A DNA stretch of 64,000 bases from JACVRW01 sp963814095 (GTDB taxonomy: Bacteria; Actinomycetota; Thermoleophilia; Solirubrobacterales; Thermoleophilaceae), in contig CAWFBT010000007.1 of the NCBI GenBank assembly GCA_963814095.1, positions 67,031 to 131,030 on the forward strand. The letters are read 5' to 3'. Under the pieces are notes generated by a model. That model saw only the letters and a list, made by a program, of their open reading frames with translations. It searched no databases and was not told the origin of the DNA. The translations under genes were made by a program, and so were the position numbers. Positions 40,525-49,395 of this stretch are shown here, one piece after another; positions within the stretch are counted from its first letter, which is position 1, and the number at the start of each line of letters is the position of its first letter.

Positions 40525-41748
40525 CGCGCCCGCCGCAACTCCCTCTTCCCCGTCCTCGAGCGCGCCCTTGAGCGCCTGGACGGAGACAAGCCAGGTGCCG
40601 ATCGTGCCGACCCCGGCCGCCACCAGCAGCTCTCGCACGCCGATCAGCGAGACGAGCGCGCCGGCGCAGATGAAGGCGGCGCCGAACGCCCACGCCGAGA
40701 GGGCGTCCTTGATCCCGAAGGCGCGTCCCGCGAGCCGGTCCGGAACGAACGCCTGGATGATCTGGCGCTCGAAGACGAGCAGCATCCCGTTGCCGAGCCC
40801 CGCGATCGCAAAGGCGACGAGCGCCGCGGCGTAGTTCGGCGCGACGCCCGAGCTGAGAAAGCCGGCGCCCAGGACGAGCACGCCGAGCTGGTAGCGCGAC
40901 TTCAGCAGCTTCGCGCTCCCTCCGCGCGTGCCCGACAGCGAGCCGACGATGAAGCCGAGGCCGAAGGAGGTCGCGAGCACCGAGTAGCCGACGTCGGTGC
41001 TGTCCAGCACGTCCTCGGCGAACGGAAGCTCAGCGACGTTGAACACGCCCGCGAAGAAGAGCGCGCCCGCGGACACGCCGAGCACGATCCTGATGCCGGT
41101 CATGCCAGCCGTCGCGGTCAGGCCCTCGCGCGCCTCCTGCAGCAGCGAGGGCCGGCGCGCCTCCGCGCGCACGGGCGTCTCGCCGAAGCGCAGGCCCGCG
41201 AGCACGACCGCGGAGATCGCGAAGGTCACGCCGTTCGCGATCGTGAGGCTCTCGGGGCTGCTGACCAGAAGCACCGCCGCCGCGATCGCCGGGCCGGCGG
41301 TGAAGCCGAGGTCGGCTATCGCGCCGTAGACGGACGTGGCTGCCGGCAGCCGCCGGGGCTCGACCAGGCCGGGCAGCGAGGCGAGCGCGGCAGGCGCGTA
41401 GAGGCCGGTCCCGCAGCCGGCGACGAGCGCGAGCGCCAGCGTCAACTCGATCGAGCCGGCGAATCCGATGCCGACGAACGCGCCGAAGCGCAGGATGTCG
41501 GCGAGGATCATGCAGCGGCGCCGCGACCAGCGATCCGCTGCCGCCCCGAAGACCGGTCCCAGCAGCATCGCGGGCAGCAGGTCGGCAAGCAGGACGAGCG
41601 TGATCGCCCACGGCGAGTGCCAGCGGTCGTAGGCGATCAGTAGCAGCGCTACGTACCCGGCTCCGTTCCCGAGAGCGGACTGCGCGAGCGCTGCAAAGAA
41701 CCAGCGAGCGCGCCTCTCGGCAGCGAAGAGGTCGATCAACCCACGCAA
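40492..41748 (-). CDS. MFS transporter, DHA/macrolide-efflux-like
   Basis: A 418-residue major facilitator with about 12 transmembrane helices. The loop 2-3 signature is visible as GPVFGAAADRWSRRRCMILA (the usual GxLaDrxgRrr), and the second half carries a related LAGRAFGIKDALSAWAFGAA segment. The overall pattern fits MFS_3-type exporters similar to macrolide or multidrug efflux pumps. The start MRGLIDLFAAERRARWFFAAL is typical of this group. The C-terminal 28 residues are Gly/Ala/Glu-rich. The gene is alone on its strand; hairpins and palindromes lie in the 325-bp gap upstream. Substrate unknown. Confidence 0.9.
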   Translation of the reverse strand: MRGLIDLFAAERRARWFFAALAQSALGNGAGYVALLLIAYDRWHSPWAITLVLLADLLPAMLLGPVFGAAADRWSRRRCMILADILRFGAFVGIGFAGSIELTLALALVAGCGTGLYAPAALASLPGLVEPRRLPAATSVYGAIADLGFTAGPAIAAAVLLVSSPESLTIANGVTFAISAVVLAGLRFGETPVRAEARRPSLLQEAREGLTATAGMTGIRIVLGVSAGALFFAGVFNVAELPFAEDVLDSTDVGYSVLATSFGLGFIVGSLSGTRGGSAKLLKSRYQLGVLVLGAGFLSSGVAPNYAAALVAFAIAGLGNGMLLVFERQIIQAFVPDRLAGRAFGIKDALSAWAFGAAFICAGALVSLIGVRELLVAAGVGTIGTWLVSVQALKGALEDGEEGVAAGASGAGAEPIGN

Positions 41749-41798
41749 AGCAGCCCCAGCCTAGACAGACCGGACCCGACTCTGACCCTGGAGGGCAA

Positions 41799-41816
41799 AT
41801 CGCGCCGAAGCGCGAT
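41799..41816 (-). terminator. Hairpin with TTCG tetraloop upstream of the MFS gene
   Basis: Minus-strand ATCGCGC-TTCG-GCGCGAT is a perfect 7-bp stem with a cTTCGg loop followed by TTTGCCC. It resembles the hairpin after pilA (7204-7227). It may be a second terminator for the opp operon or part of the MFS 5' leader. Confidence 0.45.
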
Positions 41817-41983
41817 ATCAGTATGCGAAATTAGCCGCGACGGCTGGGCATCTGAGAGTTCCCCTCCAAGTCGGCTGGGCCTACGTACCCGACCCAGTCG
41901 GTGGTCACCTGCACGGACTGCGAGTCTGAGCTCGCCCGAATCGGCGCTCACTCTGGCAGATAGCAGGAGTTTTGTCACGTTTT

Positions 41984-42005
41984 TTTTGCACGAACCGGTG
42001 CAAAA
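41984..42005. promoter_or_regulatory. Operator-like palindrome next to a T8 run
   Basis: TTTTGCAC-GAACCG-GTGCAAAA has perfect 8-bp arms and abuts a run of eight T (41980-41987), which is very AT-rich for this genome. It is too short of a following U-tract in either direction to be a classic terminator and looks more like a dimeric regulator site. The gene it would serve is probably the MFS transporter starting at 41748. Confidence 0.4.
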
Positions 42006-42022
42006 GTCATGCGTTTGGAGGT

Positions 42023-42057
42023 CTCTGAGCTTGCCCGCCGAATCGGCGGGCGCAGAG
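42023..42057 (-). terminator. Terminator-like hairpin after the oligopeptide ABC operon
   Basis: GCCCGCCG-AAT-CGGCGGGC forms a perfect 8-bp stem (42033-42051), extended by an outer CTCTG/CAGAG pair after a small internal loop. It begins 17 bp past the oppF stop on the minus strand, the right place for the operon terminator. There is no clear U-tract. Confidence 0.6.
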
Positions 42058-42073
42058 GCCGGCGGGCGGCGGT

Positions 42074-43212
<1,139 letters not shown>

Positions 43213-43216
<4 letters not shown>

Positions 43217-44301
43217 TGAACCGCGCCCGCCTTCGTTGGGAGCCCGATCTCGCCGGGCCGGACCTCGCGCAGCTCGCGCTTCTGCTCAGCGGTGAGCCAG
43301 CAACGGTCCAGGTGCGAGGGGTTCCTGTCCGAACGCGCCTCGAGCGGCGGCACCTCCATGCACTTCGCGAACTCGTGCGGGCAGCGCGGCCGGAAGTGGC
43401 AGCCCTCGGGCCGGTCCCCGAGCGACGGCGGCAGGCCCGCGATCGCCGGCAGCCGCTCGGGCCGCGGCCGGTCGACGCGCGTGATCGAGCCGAGCAGGCC
43501 CCAGGTGTAGGGATGCTGCGGGTCGTAGAAGATCTCGTCGAGCGTGCCGTGCTCGACGATCCGGCCCGAGTACATGACGGCGATGCGGTCCGCGATGTCT
43601 GCCACCACGCCGAGGTCGTGCGTGACGAGGATCACCGCGGCGCCCGTCTCGTCGCGCAGTTCGCGGATGCGCTGCAGGATCTGCGCCTGGATCGTCACGT
43701 CGAGCGCCGTCGTGGGCTCGTCGGCGATCAGGATCGACGGATTGCACGAGAGCGCGAGGGCGATCATCACGCGCTGGCGCATTCCGCCGGAGAACTCGTG
43801 CGGGTAGGAGTCGAGCCGGTCGCGTGCGCGCGGGATCCCGACCTTGTCGAGCAGCTCGATCGCCCGCTCGCGGGCCTGCTGGTCAGGCAGCGCCTCGTGC
43901 TCCTGGATCTGCTCGATGATCTGCCCCCCGATCTTGAGGACCGGGTTCAGGGAGGTCATCGGGTCCTGGAAGATCATCGCGATCTCGGCGCCGCGCACGC
44001 GGCGCAGGTCGTCCTCGCTCGCCCCGATCAGCTCGGTGCCCTTGTAGTGCGCGGTGCCCTCGAACTCCGAGTTGGGCGAGCGGGTCAGGCCCATCAGCGT
44101 CATTGCCGTGACGGACTTGCCCGAGCCCGACTCGCCCACGACCGCCAGCACCTCGCCGGCCGCGAGGTCGAACGAGACGCCGTCGACCGCGCTGACGAGC
44201 CCGTCCTCGGTGGCGAACGAGACGCGCAGGTCGCGCACCTCGAGCAGCTGGTCGGCGCCGGAGGGGCGAGGGGGATCGGTGGCGGTCTCGGGTGTGCTCA
44301 C
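43213..44301 (-). CDS. oppD: Oligopeptide ABC transporter ATP-binding protein OppD
   Basis: A 362-residue ABC ATPase, partner of OppF. Walker A GESGSGKSV, Q-loop IFQDPMTSLNPVLKI, signature FSGGMRQRVM, Walker B SILIADEPTTALDVTI and the His switch VTHDLGVVADIAD are intact. The C-terminal oligo_HPY segment has PEGCHFRPRCPHEFAKCMEV. The two ATPases form a heterodimer that energises the OppB/OppC permease. It overlaps oppB upstream and oppF downstream by 4 bp each. Confidence 0.95.
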
Positions 44302-45245
44302 TGCAGCCGGATCCGCGGGTCGAGGACCGCGTACATGATGTCGACGACCGCGTTCAGCGCGACGATGAAGAAGGCGGCGAAGAGCGTGACCGCGAGCACC
44401 GGCGGCACGTCGAGCTGGCCGATCGAGTCGGCGGCGTACTGCCCCACGCCCTGCAGGTCGAAGACGGTCTCGGTCAGGATCGCCCCGCCGCCGAGCACGG
44501 CACCGAAGTCGAGCCCCCAGAGCGTGATGATCGGGATCATCGAGTTGCGCAGGACGTGCTTGAGCATGATCTGGCGCTCAGACAGGCCCTTGGCGCGCGC
44601 GGTGCGCACGTAGTCCTCGTTGATGGTGTCGAGCACGTTCGAGCGCAGCACCCGCGAGTAGAACCCGATGAACAGGATGGCCAGCGCCGTCCACGGCAGG
44701 ATCAGGTGGTAGAACCAATCGATCGGGTTCTCCGTGAACTCGACGTACCCCCCGTTGGGGAACCAGCCGAGCCTGAAGCCCAGGTAGTGGTTCATCAGCG
44801 CCCCGATCCAGAACACCGGCATCGAGATGCCGATGAGCGCGATGATCGTCAGGCCGCGGTCGGCGAACTTCCCCGCCTTGACGGCGCTGTAGAGCCCGAA
44901 GCAGACCGCGACGAACATCCATAGCAGCGCTGCGCCGATCGCGAGCGAGAACGTGCGCGGGATGCCCTTGATGATCTCCTCGTTCACGGGCAGCTGCGTG
45001 ATGTACGACTCCAGGTCGCCCGTGAAGACCTTCTTCATGGTCGTGATGTACTGCTGCGGCAGGCTGTCGTTGAAGCCCCACTCCTCACGGATCGCCTCGA
45101 TCGTCGACTCGCTCGCCTGCCGGCCCGCCATGCGCACGGCCGGGTCGGAGTTCGGGATCACGTTGAAGATCAGGAAGACGAGCACCGAGACGGCGAACAT
45201 CACCAACACCATCTGGCCGAGCCGGCGGATGATGAAGCGGGCCAC
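44298..45245 (-). CDS. oppB: Oligopeptide ABC transporter permease OppB
   Basis: A 315-residue permease with six transmembrane helices and the N-terminal signature MARFIIRRLGQMVLVMFAVS of OppB/DppB proteins. The extracytoplasmic loop after helix 1 carries EEWGFNDSLPQQYITTMKKV. The EAA loop that docks to the ATPases is EDYVRTARAKGLSERQIMLK, followed by HVLRNSMIPIITLWGLDFG. The gene is separated by no gap from oppC (start 45245, oppC stop at 45246) and overlaps oppD by 4 bp. Confidence 0.95.
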   Translation of the reverse strand: MARFIIRRLGQMVLVMFAVSVLVFLIFNVIPNSDPAVRMAGRQASESTIEAIREEWGFNDSLPQQYITTMKKVFTGDLESYITQLPVNEEIIKGIPRTFSLAIGAALLWMFVAVCFGLYSAVKAGKFADRGLTIIALIGISMPVFWIGALMNHYLGFRLGWFPNGGYVEFTENPIDWFYHLILPWTALAILFIGFYSRVLRSNVLDTINEDYVRTARAKGLSERQIMLKHVLRNSMIPIITLWGLDFGAVLGGGAILTETVFDLQGVGQYAADSIGQLDVPPVLAVTLFAAFFIVALNAVVDIMYAVLDPRIRLQ

Positions 45246-46296
45246 CTAGCGCTCCAGCCGCACCTTCGCTCGCGGATCGAGCGCGTCGCGCACGCCGTCG
45301 CCGAAGACGTTCAGCGACAGGACGGTGAGCACGAGCATCACGCCCGGCACGATCGTCAGATGAGGCGCGGTGGCGATGCGGTCGATGCCGTCGTCGATCA
45401 TCGTGCCCCAGGACGGGTTCGGCGGGCGCACCCCGGCGCCCAGGAAGGACAGCGCGGCCTCGAGCAGGATCGCGTTGGCGATCAGCAGGGTGAAGAAGAC
45501 GAGCAACGTCGAGGTCAGGTTCGGCACGACCTCGGTGAACATGATCCGGATCGGCCCGGCGCCCTGCGCGCGCGAGGCCTCGACGAACTCCTTCTCGCGT
45601 AACGAGAGGACCTGGCCGCGGATCGGCCTCGCCATGTATGGCACGTAGACGACGCCGATGATCAGGATCGGCACCCAGAGCGAGTCGCCCGGATACCTCG
45701 ATGGGGCCGATCTTGATACCGCCCAGCGCGAGTGCCACACCCAGCGCGACACCGAGAATGACCACGGGGAAGGACCAGACGACGTCCAGGCCCGCTCGGA
45801 TGATGGAGTCCGACCACCCCCTGAAGTAGCCGGCGATCACGCCGAAGAAGATCGACAGGACCGTCGTCATGAAGGCCGCCGCGATTCCGATCAGGAGCGA
45901 GTTGCGGCCTCCGTACAGGAGCCGGACCATGATGTCGCGTCCGTTGGGATCGGCACCGAGGAAGAACTTGCCGTCGGCCTTGAGCCACTGCGGCCCGATC
46001 GGCACGCCGTCGAGTGCGACGACGTTCACCTTCTCGCCGTCGACCGTGATGGTGTCGGAGAGGTGATTCTCGGTCGACGTGGTCTTGGCCACGTTGTCGG
46101 CCCACAGCGGCGCCGCCACGCAGGCGAGCACGAGCAGGACGAAGAGCACACCGAACGCGATCGCGACCTTGTTGCGGCGCAGGCGCCTCAGCCCGAGCCG
46201 CCATGGCCCCACGCCGTGCACGTGCTCGCGCTCGGCCTCCTGCTCCCAGGCCGCGGGGCCCTGAAGTGTCTGTTCGAGTGCTGGCTCGGTGGCCAT
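45246..46296 (-). CDS. oppC: Oligopeptide ABC transporter permease OppC (apparent frameshift)
   Basis: Two frames together give a normal OppC of about 349 residues. The first part (ATG 46296) has the OppC N-terminal domain, LRRLRRNKVAIAFGVLFVLL, the loop FLGADPNGRDIMVRLLYGGR and helices to GGIKIGPIEVSG. The second part continues with DSLWVPILIIGVVYVPYMAR and the EAA loop REKEFVEASRAQGAGPIRIM, ending RDALDPRAKVRLER. Removing one base from the CCC at 45688-45690 (GGG on the coding strand) joins them exactly within a helix. OppB, D and F are intact, so loss of this subunit would be odd; a sequence error is more likely. It lies in the order A-C-B-D-F. Confidence 0.87.
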
Positions 46297-46333
46297 CAGA
46301 TGCCCGTAGGCCCTCCCCTCGCGAAACACACTA

Positions 46334-46372
46334 CCCCAGCGGGGTGGTGCGCAAGCACCGTCCCCGCCGGGG
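46334..46372 (-). terminator. Array of three hairpins between oppA and oppC
   Basis: In the 98-bp gap after oppA, three adjacent stems occur: CCCC-AGC-GGGG (46334-46344), GGTGC-GCAA-GCACC with a GNRA tetraloop (46346-46359), and CCCC-GCC-GGGG (46362-46372). On the oppA-to-oppC transcript this would act as an attenuator or RNA-stability element, giving more binding protein than permease, as is usual for ABC importers. Confidence 0.6.
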
Positions 46373-46394
46373 TTCGCGTGTTACGAGCGGGTTC

Positions 46395-48081
46395 CTACTT
46401 CAGGCACCAGCTCGAGTAGTCGTTGAAGTACACCGGATGGAAGAGCGAGCAGTTCTCGAAGTCCATGCGCTCCGAGAAGAACGTGCTCAGCTTCCGGTGG
46501 CCGTAAGGCACGATGTAGTCCCTTTCGACGAGCTCCTTGTTGAGCTCCTCCCACTCGGGCGGCCACCTCGTCGGTGATCTCCGGCTCCAGGTTCAGCTCG
46601 GCGATGCCCTTGGTGATGTCCGGGTCGTCAACGTTGCCCGGGTTCTGGCTGTTCGTCGGCTGGATCGACTTGCCGTCCACCAGGAAGAAGAAGTTCTTCG
46701 GGTGGGGGAAGTCCTGGAACCAGTTCAGGAAGCCCGTCTGGGCCTTCGTCTTGGCGCTTCCGATGGTCTGGAAGTAGACGCCGCCGTCGAGGATCTTCGG
46801 CGTCGCCTTGAAGCCCATCTGGTTGAGCATGTCGGCGTACGCCTCGGTGACCTTGTCGGTCGGATCGTCGTTGTTGCCGTAGACGGTCACTTCCATGCCG
46901 TCCACGCCGGCGTCCTTGATCATCTGCCGCGCCGTCTCGAGGTCAGGCGGCTCGTTCGGGTTGCCCGCCGGGCAGTCCTCGACGTCGAGCGCCTTGTCGT
47001 AGCCCGGCAGGCCGGGCGGCAGGAACGAGCAGCCCGGTGCCAGCTCGCCCGCGAAGATGCGGGCCAGGGCGGGCTTGTCGACGCCCAGGTTGACCGCCTC
47101 ACGAACCTTCGGATCGTCGAACGGCGGGAGCCTCGTGTTCATGAAGAAGTAGTACGTGGATGCCGCCGTCTGCTCGCGGTAGCGATCCGAGTACTCGGCC
47201 TTGACCTCAGGCTTGAGGTCGGCCGGGGGCGGATCCTGCATGTAGTCGAGCTCGCCCGAGATCACGTCCTGAGTCTGGCGCTGGGCCGACTTGACGATCT
47301 TGGTCGTGATCTTGTCGATCTTGGCCTCGGGGATGTCCGGGCCGAGGTCCGGGAAGTTCGGGTTCTTCTCGAGCACGAACTGCCGGTTCGGGACCGACTC
47401 GGTGACCATGTAGGTACCGACGCCCGGAGGCGGATCCTCCGTCATCTCCTTGCAGGGCGTGTCGCCCGGCACCGGAGCGGCGAACCACATGCCGAGCACG
47501 TGGGAGAACGAGCCGTCGGGCTCGGTCAGGTTGATCGTGATGTCACCGGTCTTGTCGTCGGTGACGATGCCCTTGATGTCGCCCTCGCACTCGCCGGCGT
47601 CGACGTAGTCCTGCGCGCCGTCAATACCGAGGAAGAACGCCGAACCACCCGACTCGAGATTGAGAACGCGCTTGATGGCGTGCTCGAAGTCGGAGGCCTT
47701 GACCGCCGAGCCATCGGAGTACTTGAGGCCCTCGCGCAGCTTCAGCTTGTACGTCTTGCCGTCCTCGGACACGTCGGGCAGCGCCTCGGCGAGTCCGGGA
47801 ATCAGCTCAGAGCCCTCAGGCGCAGGCTTGTGCGGATAGGTGATGAGCGGCGTGTACACGAGCCACAGCGGCTCGATGCCGTTCACCGTGTAGGTGAGCG
47901 CCGGATCAAGGTGGTCAGGCTGCGACGTCTGCGAAATCGTTACAGAGCCGCCGCTCTTGCCGCCGCCGCCGCTGCCACCGCCGCTGTCTCCGCTGTCGTC
48001 GTCGTCGCCACAGGCGGCGATCACGAAGAGCGAGAGGGCGGCGAGGAGCAGCACCAGCGCACGTCTACCGTGCTTCCCCAT
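46395..48081 (-). CDS. oppA: Oligopeptide ABC transporter substrate-binding lipoprotein OppA (apparent frameshift near C-terminus)
   Basis: An SBP_bac_5-family lipoprotein of about 561 residues that captures peptides outside the membrane. ATG 48081 has GGAGGG 8 bp upstream; the lipobox is VIAAC with Cys24, followed by a Gly/Ser/Asp-rich tether. Family landmarks include LDPALTYTVNGIEPLWLVYT, KLKLREGLKYSDGSAVKASD and TRLPPFDDPKVREAVNLGVD. Near the end the frame turns into Arg/Ala-rich nonsense after ITDEVAA, while another frame reads EWEELNKELVERDYIVPYGH and ends FNDYSSWCLK at stop 46395. Removing one base of GGG at 46557-46559 restores it. Without correction the protein ends at 46381 with about 50 wrong residues. 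Confidence 0.87.
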
Positions 48082-48205
48082 TAAGTCTTCCCTCCAAATT
48101 TGCATAGGGCGAGCAGGGTGCCCGCCGCGCTGCAATGTACCCACGCGGTCCCTCATTAAGACGAGGTGCAACAAAAACCAAATCTGCGCTTAACGGGGCC
48201 CGGCC

Positions 48206-48997
48206 TCAGCCGGCGGCGCCCGGAGGGATGCGCAGAAGTTCTTCGCGCATAACCTGCAACGACTTGCGAATCAGGCGCGAGACGTGCATCTGGGAGAGCC
48301 CCACGCGCTGAGCGATCTGGGTCTGCGGGAGGCCCTCCTCGAAGCGCATACGAAGGATCTCGCGCTCGCGCGGAGGCAGCCTGTCGAGTGCCGGCTCGAG
48401 CGCGGCGCGCTGCTCGGAGCGCTCGAAGCCCTCGTCCTCGCCGCCGATCGTCTCGAGCGGGTCGAGGTCCTCCTCGCCGCCCGGGCCGGTCGAGAGCGAC
48501 ACGGTCGAGTAGGCGGACCCGACCTCCATCGCCTCGAGCACCTCCTCCGGCGAGGTCTTGAGCTCCTCGGCGATCTCACCGATGCTGGGCGAGCGCCCGA
48601 GCCGGGCGGTGAGGCGCTCGATCGCCCCCGACATCGAGGCGTTCAGCTCCTGCAGGGCGCGCGGCACGCGTATCGCCCAGCCCTTGTCGCGGAAGTGACG
48701 CTTGATCTCGCCGACCACGTTCGGCGTCGCATAGGTGGCTAGCGAGACCTCGCGCGCCAGCTCGAAGCGGTCGATCGCCTTGATCAGGCCGATCGCGCCG
48801 ACCTGCTCGATGTCCTCGAGCGCCTCGCCGCGGCCGGCGTAGCGGCGGGCGAGCGAGCGCACGAGCGGCAGGTGACGCTCGATCAGCTCCTCGCGCGCCG
48901 TCATGTCGCCGCGGTCGTGATAGCGGCGGAGCAGCTCACGGTCCTCTTCCCGTGCCTTTTCGCCGGACACGTCGTTACGGCGCTGTGGCACGTTCAC
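48206..48997 (-). CDS. SigB/SigF-type RNA polymerase sigma factor
   Basis: A 263-residue sigma-70 family group 3 factor. Region 2 (about 38-108) shows ELIERHLPLVRSLARRYAGR, then EDIEQVGAIGLIKAIDRFEL and SLATYATPNVVGEIKRHFRD. Region 3 (about 115-190) has LQELNASMSGAIERLTARLG and SPSIGEIAEELKTSPEEVLE. Region 4 is LPPREREILRMRFEEGLPQT followed by the helix-turn-helix RVGLSQMHVSRLIRKSL. This is the SigB/SigF/SigG family that controls general stress or developmental genes. It overlaps the RsbW-like gene upstream by 4 bp, and that protein is its presumed partner. Confidence 0.95.
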   Translation of the reverse strand: MNVPQRRNDVSGEKAREEDRELLRRYHDRGDMTAREELIERHLPLVRSLARRYAGRGEALEDIEQVGAIGLIKAIDRFELAREVSLATYATPNVVGEIKRHFRDKGWAIRVPRALQELNASMSGAIERLTARLGRSPSIGEIAEELKTSPEEVLEAMEVGSAYSTVSLSTGPGGEEDLDPLETIGGEDEGFERSEQRAALEPALDRLPPREREILRMRFEEGLPQTQIAQRVGLSQMHVSRLIRKSLQVMREELLRIPPGAAG

Positions 48998-49395
48998 ACG
49001 ATGCCCTTGCGCTTGACGAGGCGGACGACCACCCGGCCGTCATCGACCGTCTCGACGCCGAACGAGTCCACAACCGTCTGAAGGATGCGCCGCAGCGTCA
49101 GCACGCCGGGCCGCCCGTCGCCGTCGGCGAGGGCCTCCGCGATGGCGCTCGTCGACAGTGGGCCCACGCGCGCGCGAATGCCGTCCTCGACGATCTCGAA
49201 GGAGAGGCTCACGCTGCCGACCTGACCCGCCTCGGCAAGCAGCCGCTCCACGGCGAGTTGTAGATCGTCGATTTCCTCGAACGCGAAATCGACACGCTCA
49301 GCGATGCCTCCGATGATCAGGCGAACGACCGCCTGAAAGTCGCCGGAGAGCGGCGCCTCGAGCTCGATGAGCTCTCGCTCGGCAGCCTGATTCAC
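48994..49395 (-). CDS. RsbW-like anti-sigma factor (HATPase fold, degenerate N-box)
   Basis: A 133-residue protein whose fold pattern and position match anti-sigma factors of the RsbW/SpoIIAB (GHKL ATPase) class: it immediately precedes and overlaps the SigB/F gene (ATGA). GDFQAVVRLIIGGIAERVDF and FEEIDDLQLAVERLLAEA correspond to helices 1 and 2. In active kinases the second helix reads like DExxxNA with an Asn for magnesium-ATP; here it is ERLLAEA with no Asn. The GxG-type ATP lid also looks weak. It may bind the sigma factor without kinase activity. It also overlaps mnmA by 4 bp. Confidence 0.78.
   Translation of the reverse strand: MNQAAERELIELEAPLSGDFQAVVRLIIGGIAERVDFAFEEIDDLQLAVERLLAEAGQVGSVSLSFEIVEDGIRARVGPLSTSAIAEALADGDGRPGVLTLRRILQTVVDSFGVETVDDGRVVVRLVKRKGIV

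Larger units (their letters stand above)
41749..42073. other. Intergenic region with hairpins and a palindrome, no gene seen
   Basis: This 325-bp gap lies between the MFS start and the oppF stop; both genes are on the minus strand. It holds a hairpin with a TTCG loop on the minus-strand RNA (41799-41816), an 8-bp-arm palindrome next to a run of eight T (41980-42005), and a long imperfect hairpin just after oppF (42023-42057). Short open frames here have no coding character. It should contain the opp terminator and the MFS promoter. Confidence 0.6.

Noticed and set aside
41736..41978. An 80-codon minus-strand open frame upstream of the MFS gene
   Set aside because: No ribosome site, no coding-like composition, and it overlaps the MFS start and hairpins.
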